DNA of 64,000 bases from Nocardioides okcheonensis. GTDB lineage: Bacteria > Actinomycetota > Actinomycetes > Propionibacteriales > Nocardioidaceae. The stretch spans positions 1,240,001 to 1,304,000 of the forward strand of contig NZ_CP087710.1 in the NCBI RefSeq assembly GCF_020991065.1, written 5' to 3'. Every line of letters begins with the position of its first letter. Within the stretch, counting starts at the first letter, position 1. This document shows positions 1 through 8,825 of the stretch, one piece after another. The notes beneath the pieces were generated by a model. That model was not told the DNA's origin. It made no database searches and saw only the letters and a program-made list of their open reading frames with translations. Made by a program: the position numbers and the translations under genes.

Positions 1-146
1 TCGACGGCGTGCGCCGCGCGGTGGACCGCTACGCCCAGCCCGCCACCGCCCGGGCGGTGGAGGTCAGGTCGGCCGAGCTGGGCGAACGGGCCGGGATCGT
101 CGGCGCGGTGGCGATGGCGGTCGCGATGGCCACCGCGGCCGACTGA
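1..146 (+). CDS. ROK-family protein, C-terminal end (partial)
   Basis: Only the last 47 codons lie in the window, in the frame that starts at base 3 and ends in TGA at 144-146. The visible segment ends LGERAGIVGAVAMAVAMA followed by TAAD. An Ala-rich closing helix after a LGxxAGxxGA motif is typical of the C-terminus of ROK proteins (sugar kinases such as glucokinase, or NagC-type repressors). The catalytic and sugar-binding parts are outside the window, so kinase and repressor cannot be told apart. Family assignment is inference from a short tail. Confidence 0.5.
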   Translation, partial: DGVRRAVDRYAQPATARAVEVRSAELGERAGIVGAVAMAVAMATAAD

Positions 147-152
147 GCGCGG

Positions 153-515
153 TCAGACCCGGTCGAGCAGCCACGACGGGCTGACGACCTGGGCCGGTGA
201 GACGTTGGCGGCCAGCATCCGGTCGGCCGTCACGACGGTGACCCGACTGCCGTCGGCGAGCGCGCGGCGGGCCTGCTCGCGGATCTCGGCGTCGCCGTCG
301 CGGGCGGCGTGGACGGTGCGGACGTGGGCGTCACGCCCGGCGCGCACCCCGCCCTTGGCCTGCCCCTCCAGCACGAGCACGATCTCGTCGTACGACGTGT
401 CGCCGACGAGCAGCCGCTCGTGCAGGCGACGGGCCGCGCCGGCACGGTCCTTCCACCAGCCGTCCGGGACCGACCCGACGACGTTGGCGCCGTCGACGAC
501 CAGGACCGTGCTCAC
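153..515 (-). CDS. YacP-type NYN/PIN-like domain protein
   Basis: A 120-residue protein with a GTG start. The N-terminus VLVVDGANVVGS carries the DGAN motif of NYN/YacP PIN-like nuclease folds, followed by WWKDRAGAARRLHERL. The second half has an acidic DGDAEI segment and VTVVTADR, which supply the later conserved Asp residues of the fold. It is a single compact domain of about the usual length. Family members are predicted metal-dependent RNases; YacP/Rae1 of Bacillus cleaves ribosome-associated mRNA. Whether this divergent actinobacterial form has that activity is unknown. It lies 12 bases from the end of the aminopeptidase gene on the same strand, so the two are probably co-transcribed. 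Confidence 0.75.
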   Translation of the reverse strand: MSTVLVVDGANVVGSVPDGWWKDRAGAARRLHERLLVGDTSYDEIVLVLEGQAKGGVRAGRDAHVRTVHAARDGDAEIREQARRALADGSRVTVVTADRMLAANVSPAQVVSPSWLLDRV

Positions 516-527
516 GGTCCCAGTGTG

Positions 528-1757
528 TCAGTCGGTGAGCACGAATTCGTTGCCGCGGGTGACGGCCACCGACGACCCGTCGGCGTGGATCCCGTCGATC
601 TGCACCTCCGGGCTCCCGATGACGATGTCGACGTGGGTGTTGGCCTGGTTGAGGCCCTCGTCGATGCGCTGCTCCGGGGTGAGGCCGACGGTGTCGTCCA
701 TGGCGGTCGTGTAGCCCATGCCCCAGGCGATGTGGGAGCCGACGTTCTCGTCGAACAGCATGTCCTTGTAGACCAGGCCGGTGGCTGCGACGGCGGAGTC
801 GGCGTCGACGATCGCGACCTCGCCGAAGTGGCGCGAGCGCGGGATCAGGTCGAACTGGGCCTGCACCGCCTCCTCGCCGCGCTCGGCGGTGGCGCCGGTG
901 ACCGTGCCGTCGCGGACCTCGAGCGCCAGGCCCTCGACGAGGGCCCCCATCGAGGCGAGGAAGAACGGTGCCGAGGTCCGGACGGTGCCCTCCGCGCGGC
1001 GCCAGTCCGGGGAGACGAAGACCTCCTCGGTGGGCATGTTGGGCACGAACTCCACGCCGGCCTCGTTCTCCACCGACCCGCCGACCCAGCGCGAGCGCGA
1101 GGTGAGGCCGAGGGTGAGGTCGGTGCCGGGTCCGCGGTAGCGGATCTTGTCGAAGCCGTGGGCGTTGAGGACCGCGGCGCGGGCCTTGAGCTTGGCGATG
1201 TGGGACTGCCACGCCGCCACGGGGTCGGCCTGGTCGAGGCGCATGCTGGTCGCGACCGCGTCCCACAGGGCGGCGACGTCGCTCACCCCGACGCTGTCGG
1301 CCCAGCCCTTGGTGGGCGCGCCCGCGACCGTCCACGCCACCTGGTTGGTCGTCATCAGCGGCATCAGCTCCTGGATCAGGTCGACCGGGACCGCCTTGGC
1401 GAGCCGGGCCGGGTCGAGCCCGTCCATGAGCGTGGGGTGCGGGTTGCCGGTGAGCGAGATCATCGCGGGGCGGGTCTGCTGCCAACCGCGGACCTGGACG
1501 AACTCGTGCTCCTGGGAGGTGCCGAGGAGCTCCTCCGGCCCGTGCTCGACGGCGGCGCGCTTCTCGAAGGGGTCGCGGTACTGCAGGGTGACCTTCGACG
1601 CGCCGACGCGGTAGGCCTCCGCGGTGATCGCGCGCGCGGCGTCGGCCTGCTCGGGCAGCGCGTTGACCACGACCTCCTGGCCGGGCTGGACGTTGGCGCC
1701 CACCCGCACGACGAGTCGGGCGTACTTCTCCAGCAGGTGGTCGAACGGCTCGGTCAT
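528..1757 (-). CDS. M29-family metallo-aminopeptidase
   Basis: A 409-residue cytoplasmic aminopeptidase of the AmpS/PepS/aminopeptidase T family (MEROPS M29), which removes N-terminal residues from peptides with a two-metal centre. The start is the ATG opening MTEPFDHLLEKYARL, with AGGGGAG just upstream. The frame runs on further 5-prime only through the repeat region, so longer starts are not credible. C-terminal metal-ligand motifs are visible: PNMPTEEVF (Glu), FGEVAIVD (Glu), ENVGSHIAWG (His) and NTHVDIVIG (His and Asp). Length matches the family. The NYN gene follows it on the same strand. Substrate preference cannot be read from sequence. Confidence 0.9.
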   Translation of the reverse strand: MTEPFDHLLEKYARLVVRVGANVQPGQEVVVNALPEQADAARAITAEAYRVGASKVTLQYRDPFEKRAAVEHGPEELLGTSQEHEFVQVRGWQQTRPAMISLTGNPHPTLMDGLDPARLAKAVPVDLIQELMPLMTTNQVAWTVAGAPTKGWADSVGVSDVAALWDAVATSMRLDQADPVAAWQSHIAKLKARAAVLNAHGFDKIRYRGPGTDLTLGLTSRSRWVGGSVENEAGVEFVPNMPTEEVFVSPDWRRAEGTVRTSAPFFLASMGALVEGLALEVRDGTVTGATAERGEEAVQAQFDLIPRSRHFGEVAIVDADSAVAATGLVYKDMLFDENVGSHIAWGMGYTTAMDDTVGLTPEQRIDEGLNQANTHVDIVIGSPEVQIDGIHADGSSVAVTRGNEFVLTD

Positions 1758-1820
1758 GGCTCCCCCTCGATGGTCCGGCGTACGCCGTCCACCCAACCAC
1801 CGCGGCGCCCACGGCCGCCA

Positions 1821-2053
1821 GACCTCGCTTCGCCTCGGAGCAGCCTGGCCCTGACGTCGGTTTCGACGCGCTCGTACGACCTCGTTCCCCGGTCGTGTCA
1901 CTCGCTCAACCTGGCCGAGCCCACGCAGGGACCTCGCTTCGCCTCGGAGCAGCCTGGCCCTGACGTGGGTTTCGACGCGCTCGTACGACCTCGTTCCTCG
2001 GTCGTGTCGCTCGCTCAACCTGGCCGAGCCCACGCAGGGACCTCGCTTCGCTC
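1821..2053. repeat. Two tandem 109-bp repeat units plus a fragment
   Basis: Unit 1 begins at 1821 and unit 2 at 1930, so the period is 109 bases. They differ at only three positions (around 1858, 1888 and 1900 of unit 1). A third partial copy of about 14 bases starts at 2039 and then diverges. Each unit contains an inverted repeat ACGACC...GGTCGT and the segment CGCTCAACCTGGCCGAGCCC. It fills nearly all of the 313-base gap between the ffh stop and the aminopeptidase start. I see no ORF of its own. The style resembles dispersed intergenic elements I remember from Nocardioides genomes; that link is from memory. Confidence 0.85.
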
Positions 2054-2070
2054 GGTCCCTGCTGCTCGTC

Positions 2071-3645
2071 TCACTTCAGGAACTGCGAGAAGTCCTTGGG
2101 GAGGTTGAGCTGCTCGGCGGCCTTCTCGTAGTCGACCTCGGCGCCGTCGGGGTTGCCGAAGGGGTTGCCGGCCTTCTCCGCCGCGGCGGCCTTGTCGGCC
2201 GCCTTCTGCTGCGCCGCCTTGGCGGGGTTGCCCGAGACGCGCTTCTTGCCCTTCTTGCCCTTCGGGGCCTGCTTCGCACCGGTGCGCTTGCCGCCACCGA
2301 CGCCCGGCATCCCGGGCATCCCGGGCATCCCCGGCATCCCGCCGCCGCGCGCCATCGACTCCATCATCTTGCGCGCCTCGAAGAAGCGGTCGACGAGCTG
2401 GTTGACGTCGGAGACCTGGCGACCCGAGCCCTTCGCGATGCGGGCCCGGCGCGAGCCGTCGATGATCTTCGGGTTGGCCCGCTCGGCCGGCGTCATCGAC
2501 TGGATGATCGCCTGGATCCGGTCGATCTCCCGCTCGTCAAAGTTCTCCAGCTGGTCGCGGAACTGGCCCATCCCGGGCAGCATGCCCATGATCTTGGTCA
2601 TCGAGCCGAGCTTGCGGATCTGCTGCATCTGCTGGAGGAAGTCCTCCAGGGTGAAGCCGCCCTTGGTGCCGAGCTTCTCCGCGGCCTTCATGGCCTGGTC
2701 GGAGTCGAACGCCTTCTCCGCCTGCTCGATCAGGGTGAGCATGTCGCCCATGTCGAGGATGCGCGAGGCCATCCGGTCGGGGTGGAAGAGGTCGAAGTCG
2801 GTCATCTTCTCGCCGCTGGAGGCGAACATGACCGGCTTGCCGGTGATCTGACGGATCGAGAGCGCCGCGCCACCGCGGGCGTCGCCGTCGAGCTTGGTGA
2901 GGACGACGCCGTCGTAGCCGACCCCGTCGAGGAACGCCTGCGCCGTGGTGACCGCGTCCTGGCCGATCATCGCGTCGACGACGAAGAGCACCTCGTCGGG
3001 CTGCACGGCGTCGCGGATGTCGCTGGCCTGCTGCATCAGCTCGGCGTCGACACCGAGGCGGCCGGCGGTGTCGATGATGACCACGTCGTGCAGGCGGCGC
3101 TTCGCCTCCTCGATGGACGCGCGGGCCACGTCGACGGGGTTGCCCGTGCCGTTGCCCGGCTCGGGGGCGAAGACCGGCACGCCGACGCGCTCGCCGTTGA
3201 CCTGCAGCTGCTGCACCGCGTTGGGGCGCTGCAGGTCGGCCGCGACCAGCATCGGGGTCTTGTCCTGCTCCTTGAGCCAGAGCGCGAGCTTGGCCGCGAG
3301 GGTCGTCTTGCCGGCGCCCTGGAGGCCGGCGAGCATGATGACGGTGGGCCCGGACTTGGCGTAGCGCAGCCGGCGGGTCTCGCCGCCGAGGATCGTCACG
3401 AGCTCCTCGTGGACGATCTTGATGATCTGCTGGGCCGGGTTCAGCGCGCCGCTGACCTCCTCGCCGCGGGCCCGCTCCTTGACGGCCCCGACGAACTCCT
3501 TCACGACCGGGAGGGCGACGTCGGCCTCGAGCAGCGCGATCCGGATCTCGCGCGCGGTGGCGTCGATGTCGGCCTCGGAGAGCCGGCCCTTGCCCCGGAG
3601 GTTCTTGAAGGTGTCGGCAAGGCGGTCGGAGAGTGTGGCGAACAC
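2071..3645 (-). CDS. ffh: Signal recognition particle GTPase Ffh
   Basis: A 524-residue SRP54 homologue. It binds signal sequences and SRP RNA and docks with FtsY (encoded about 8 kb away) to target nascent membrane proteins. Order: N-domain helical bundle (about 1-90), G-domain with P-loop GLQGAGKTTLAAK (about 104-116), DTAGR and TKLDGDARGG, then the M-domain (about 300-440) with MGDMLTLIEQAE and SGRQVSDVNQLVDRF. A Met/Gly/Pro run built from GMPGMPGMP repeats is followed by a basic tail and a C-terminal extension of about 60 residues ending DFSQFLK. The ATG start gives MFATLSDRLADTFKNLRGKG, the standard family N-terminus. The extended basic tail is common in actinobacteria. Confidence 0.97.
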   Translation of the reverse strand: MFATLSDRLADTFKNLRGKGRLSEADIDATAREIRIALLEADVALPVVKEFVGAVKERARGEEVSGALNPAQQIIKIVHEELVTILGGETRRLRYAKSGPTVIMLAGLQGAGKTTLAAKLALWLKEQDKTPMLVAADLQRPNAVQQLQVNGERVGVPVFAPEPGNGTGNPVDVARASIEEAKRRLHDVVIIDTAGRLGVDAELMQQASDIRDAVQPDEVLFVVDAMIGQDAVTTAQAFLDGVGYDGVVLTKLDGDARGGAALSIRQITGKPVMFASSGEKMTDFDLFHPDRMASRILDMGDMLTLIEQAEKAFDSDQAMKAAEKLGTKGGFTLEDFLQQMQQIRKLGSMTKIMGMLPGMGQFRDQLENFDEREIDRIQAIIQSMTPAERANPKIIDGSRRARIAKGSGRQVSDVNQLVDRFFEARKMMESMARGGGMPGMPGMPGMPGVGGGKRTGAKQAPKGKKGKKRVSGNPAKAAQQKAADKAAAAEKAGNPFGNPDGAEVDYEKAAEQLNLPKDFSQFLK

Positions 3646-3698
3646 GGTGTGGGTCTGTCCCTCGCATCGGTGACTTGAGTCAGGGTCGTACGGCCACC

Positions 3699-3726
3699 AG
3701 CGTATCCGGACGGGGCAGGGTGCGAA
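3699..3726 (-). promoter_or_regulatory. Predicted housekeeping promoter of ffh
   Basis: On the minus strand a TTCGCA -35 element (3721-3726) and a TACGCT -10 element (3699-3704; TAnnnT type) are separated by 16 bases, about 55 bases upstream of the ffh ATG. It sits in the 111-base gap between glnD and ffh, suggesting ffh is transcribed separately from the amtB-glnB-glnD operon. Prediction by eye only. Confidence 0.4.
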
Positions 3727-3756
3727 CGATTCGGCGTACGGGCGGCCCGGGACCGC

Positions 3757-5979
3757 TCAGCCGCCCAGCGCGGCCCGGACGGCGTGCGCGGCCGCGGCGG
3801 CGCGCTCCTCGGTGGGGCGCACGCCGCCGACCTCCTGCACGTAGAACACGTCGACCGCCTGCGGGCCGAGCGTCGAGACGTGTGCGGAGGCGACCGTGAG
3901 CCCGAGGTCGGCGAGGGTGGTGAGCACGCGGTGCACGACGCCCGGCCGGTCCGACGTCCGGATCTCGAGCACCAGCGAGGCGCGCGAGGCGTCGGGACGC
4001 ACCTCGACGATCGGCGGCAGCTCGTCCGCGCCACGCGCCGGCAGCACGGGCTGGGCCTGCGACCCGTCGGCGACGCGGCGGATCCGCTCGCGCACCACCG
4101 CTGCGTCGAGGTAGGCGTCGGGCACCTCCCAGGCGCTCACCGCCCACTCGCCGTCCTCGTCGACCTGCGACCAGGCCCGTGCCGCCTTCACCGGGACGCG
4201 CAGGGCCGCGAGTCCCCCGGCGACGTCGGCGAGCAGGCCGACCCGGTCGGCGGCGACCACGCTGACGGTGGCGCCGACGTCGTGCGGCGTGACGGTGACC
4301 GACACCGCCGCCGGGTCACGGCGCACGACGTCGGGCACGGGCAGCTGCTCGACCGGCACGACCGGCGCGATCGCGGCGCCGAGGGCGGCCCCGGCGCGCG
4401 CGACCAGCTGGTCGACGAGGGAGGCACGCCACGAGGTCCACGCCGCGGGCGCGGTCGCCCGGGCGTCGGCCTCGGTGAGCGCCCGCAGCAGCTCGAGGCT
4501 CGCCGCGTCGGGCACGTGGGTGAGCAGCTCGGAGGACGTCGCGGGGTCGTCCGGGTCGCGGGTGGTGGCGAGGGTGGCCAGCAGCAGGTGCCAGCGCACG
4601 AGCGAGGCGACCACCTCGGCGTCGAGGTCGGTGAACCCCATCCTGGTCACGATCTTGCGGGCCACCGGCTCCCCGGCGACGGAGTGGTCCTGCAGGGACC
4701 CCTTGCCGATGTCGTGGAGCAGCGCGGCCACCAGCAGCAGGTCGGGCCGGCGGACGCCGCGGATCAGCGCCCCGGCCTCGGCGCAGGTCTCGACGACGTG
4801 GCGGTCGACGGTGAAGCGGTGGATCGCCGAGGCGTGCGGCAGCAGCCGGATCTGCTCCCACTCCGGCAGGAACGTCTCGATCCCGTCGACCTCGTCGAGG
4901 GTCTCCCACACCGGCAGCAGCCCCGGGCCGCTGGCCAGCAGCCGGACGAGCGCGTCGCGTGCCGAGGCCGGCCACGGCACCGGCAGCTCGGCCCCCTCGC
5001 GGACCAGGCGGGCGGCGGTGGTGGGCGCGAGCACCACGTCGCGGCTCGCTGCCTCGGCGGCCGCGCGCAGCAGCAGGGTCGGGTCGTCCGCCGGGCTGGT
5101 GCCCGCGTCGAGGACGACCTCGCCGCGCGACAGGGCCAGGCCGGGCGCCACCCGCTCCAGCGCGGGCGTACGCCGTCCGCGCTCCCCCGTCGGCCGGGCC
5201 AGCACGGCGTCGGTCCGCCGCCAGGCGAGGCGGGACAGGTGGGAGATCCGGCGCCCCAGCGACCGGACGTGGCGCTGCGCGGCGGCGGCGTCCGGGAGGC
5301 CGAGGCGCTCGGCCAGGGGCCCCCACGCCTCGGGGGCGATCCGGTCGACCGGACGTCCGGCCAGGTCCTGCACCTCGTCGCGCACGTCGAGCAGCTGGAG
5401 CCGCGCGGACTCGAGGTCGTGGGTGGAGGCGTCGACCAGCCAGCTCGCCTCGACCGCCTTGAGGACGCCCGCGTCGCGCAGGCCGCCCTCGGCCTCCTTG
5501 ACGTCGGGGACCGAGGCGTGGGCGAGCTCGCCGGTGACCTCGTGGCGCTTGCGGGTCATCGCCTGCAGCTCCGGCAGACGGGAGCGGGCCTGCCTGCGCC
5601 AGTCGGCCAGCATCGTGGTGCGCAGCCGGAGCGCGAGGCCCGGGTCACCGGCGACGTGGCGCACGTCCAGGAGCCCGAGCGCGACCCGCAGGTCGGCGGC
5701 GGCCTCGTGGACCTGGCCCATCGACCGGACCGCGTGGTCCAGCCTCCGCCCCGAGTCCCACAACGGGTACCACAGGGTCGAGCCCAGGTCACCGAGGTCG
5801 ACGCCGTCCTCGTGGACCAGCACCACGTCGAGGTCGGAGTGGGGCGCCAGCTCTCCGCGGCCGTAGCCCCCGACCGCGACCAGGGCCACGCCGGCGTCCG
5901 GCCCTGCGGAGGCGGCGTACGCCTGCCGGCAGAGCTCGTCGGCCGAGGCGGCCCTGGCCTGGCGGTCCGCGGCGCTCAC
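3757..5979 (-). CDS. glnD: PII nucleotidyltransferase/deadenylylase GlnD
   Basis: A 740-residue bifunctional enzyme that modifies the PII protein at Tyr51 and reverses this according to nitrogen status. In actinobacteria the modification is characterised as adenylylation. Order: nucleotidyltransferase domain near the N-terminus with GGYGRGELAPHSDLDVVLV (about 37-55; the Asp pair binds metal), helical linker, HD phosphohydrolase domain with LLHDIGKGSLQDHS (about 415-430), then two ACT domains (about 555-630 and 663-735) for glutamine sensing. It is somewhat shorter than the enterobacterial protein of about 890 residues. It lies 52 bases after glnB and ends the amtB-glnB-glnD operon. Confidence 0.95.
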   Translation of the reverse strand: MSAADRQARAASADELCRQAYAASAGPDAGVALVAVGGYGRGELAPHSDLDVVLVHEDGVDLGDLGSTLWYPLWDSGRRLDHAVRSMGQVHEAAADLRVALGLLDVRHVAGDPGLALRLRTTMLADWRRQARSRLPELQAMTRKRHEVTGELAHASVPDVKEAEGGLRDAGVLKAVEASWLVDASTHDLESARLQLLDVRDEVQDLAGRPVDRIAPEAWGPLAERLGLPDAAAAQRHVRSLGRRISHLSRLAWRRTDAVLARPTGERGRRTPALERVAPGLALSRGEVVLDAGTSPADDPTLLLRAAAEAASRDVVLAPTTAARLVREGAELPVPWPASARDALVRLLASGPGLLPVWETLDEVDGIETFLPEWEQIRLLPHASAIHRFTVDRHVVETCAEAGALIRGVRRPDLLLVAALLHDIGKGSLQDHSVAGEPVARKIVTRMGFTDLDAEVVASLVRWHLLLATLATTRDPDDPATSSELLTHVPDAASLELLRALTEADARATAPAAWTSWRASLVDQLVARAGAALGAAIAPVVPVEQLPVPDVVRRDPAAVSVTVTPHDVGATVSVVAADRVGLLADVAGGLAALRVPVKAARAWSQVDEDGEWAVSAWEVPDAYLDAAVVRERIRRVADGSQAQPVLPARGADELPPIVEVRPDASRASLVLEIRTSDRPGVVHRVLTTLADLGLTVASAHVSTLGPQAVDVFYVQEVGGVRPTEERAAAAAHAVRAALGG

Positions 5980-6031
5980 GAGACCTCCCCCACGGAAGTG
6001 CCCGTGCGGACGACCCCGAGACGTGCAGCCA

Positions 6032-7665
<1,634 letters not shown>

Positions 7666-7785
7666 AGAACCTCCAGGAAACGTTCGGGCAAGTGGTCCGC
7701 CGGGCTCATGACGCCGGTGTCATGCAGGGGTCCACATGTTCATCCAGAGCGTGCGGGCGCGATGTGACGCCGGGCGTCGGCGGAT

Positions 7786-7801
7786 GTTGCGGGCACGCAA
7801 C
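7786..7801. promoter_or_regulatory. Inverted repeat in the amtB upstream region
   Basis: GTTGCG-GGCA-CGCAAC is a perfect 6-bp inverted repeat about 120 bases upstream of amtB and 80 bases upstream of the divergent RgpF-like gene. The surrounding 7666-7880 stretch has no gene that I can support. An operator role is a guess from position and symmetry. Confidence 0.25.
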
Positions 7802-7880
7802 GGATCGCCCCGTTGTGTTACGGGTGTGTGAACGCCGCGGCGCCCGGTCGACGACCCGCGCCCCTTGTTAGTGTTCGGCC

Positions 7881-8825
7881 GTGTCCAGACTGGCCGTGAT
7901 GGCGCACTTCGACGTCGCCGGGGAGCTGCGGCCCCACGTGCGCGGCCAGGTCGAGGCACTCGCCGCGTCGGTCGACCGGCTGCTGGTCTGCACGACGGCC
8001 TCCCTGCAGGACTCGGCCCGCACCTGGCTGTCCGAGCGCGCCGAGCTCGTCGAGCGCGCCAACTACGGCTACGACTTCTTCAGCTACAAGGTCGGCCTCG
8101 ACGCCGCCGGCGACCTGACGGGCTACGACGAGGTCGTGGTCTGCAACGACACCTACGTCTTCGCGCTCGACTCCTACACCCCCGTGTTCGACGAGATGGC
8201 GACCCGTCCGTGCGACTTCTGGGGCCTCACCGGCGCCGAGCGGCTCGCCCCCCACATCCAGTCCTTCTTCATCGCCTTCCGCCCGTGGGTGGTGTCGTCC
8301 CACGCGTTCACCGAGTTCTGGGAGCAGATGGAGCCGATCTCGCGGCGGCGCCAGGTGATCCGCCGCTACGAGATCGGCATGTCCCGGCGCCTCTACGACG
8401 CCGGCTTCGTCTCCGACACCTACTTCGTCGAGACGCCCGAGGACCGTCGCATCGCCCGCGAGCGGATGCGCTGGTGGGCCGCCCACCGCTCCTCCTTCCC
8501 GCGCACGCGCGCGGAGGTGCGCGAGTGGCGCGAGCGGGCCAACGAGCCGTGGAACCCCGCCCGCAGCCTGGCCGACCGGGTGCTCGACGACGCCCGGCTG
8601 CCCTACGTCAAGATCGACACCCTGCGCTACGACCCCTACAACCTCGACGCCGACCGGCTGCTCGACCTGTGCGAGAAGCGGTTCCCGGAGCGCTTCGAGG
8701 GCGTACGTCAGTTCCTGGCCGACACCGCCTCCTACTACCCCGTCCGCGACACCGAGCGCCTGCTCCCCACGCCGCTCGCACTGGAGCCGCTCTTCCCCCG
8801 CGTGAGGTACTCCGATGCGCGGTGA
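7881..8825 (+). CDS. RgpF-like (rhamnan synthesis F family) protein
   Basis: A 314-residue protein with a GTG start (VSRLAVMAHFDVAGELRPHV). Motifs typical of the RgpF family are ANYGYDFFSYKVGL, YDEVVVCNDTYVF and FWGLTG, the last two in the part that aligns with glycosyltransferase-like folds. No membrane segment or signal peptide is seen. RgpF proteins act in assembly of rhamnose-containing wall polysaccharides; the exact reaction is poorly defined. The stop lies 11 bases inside the next gene, a large glycosyltransferase, so the pair is probably one surface-glycan operon. Short for the family, representing one module. Confidence 0.75.
   Translation: MSRLAVMAHFDVAGELRPHVRGQVEALAASVDRLLVCTTASLQDSARTWLSERAELVERANYGYDFFSYKVGLDAAGDLTGYDEVVVCNDTYVFALDSYTPVFDEMATRPCDFWGLTGAERLAPHIQSFFIAFRPWVVSSHAFTEFWEQMEPISRRRQVIRRYEIGMSRRLYDAGFVSDTYFVETPEDRRIARERMRWWAAHRSSFPRTRAEVREWRERANEPWNPARSLADRVLDDARLPYVKIDTLRYDPYNLDADRLLDLCEKRFPERFEGVRQFLADTASYYPVRDTERLLPTPLALEPLFPRVRYSDAR

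Noticed and set aside
309-2108. Long plus-strand reading frame of about 600 codons over the aminopeptidase and repeat region
   Set aside because: It is the complement of a well-supported minus-strand gene in very GC-rich DNA. Its composition (Arg/Gly/Asp/Val-rich, no motifs) is typical of shadow frames.
7666-7880. GlnR or AmtR operator upstream of amtB
   Set aside because: GTAAC occurs once but is not followed by the GAAAC half at the expected spacing, and no AmtR-type A/T-rich palindrome is present. Only an unrelated inverted repeat was kept.
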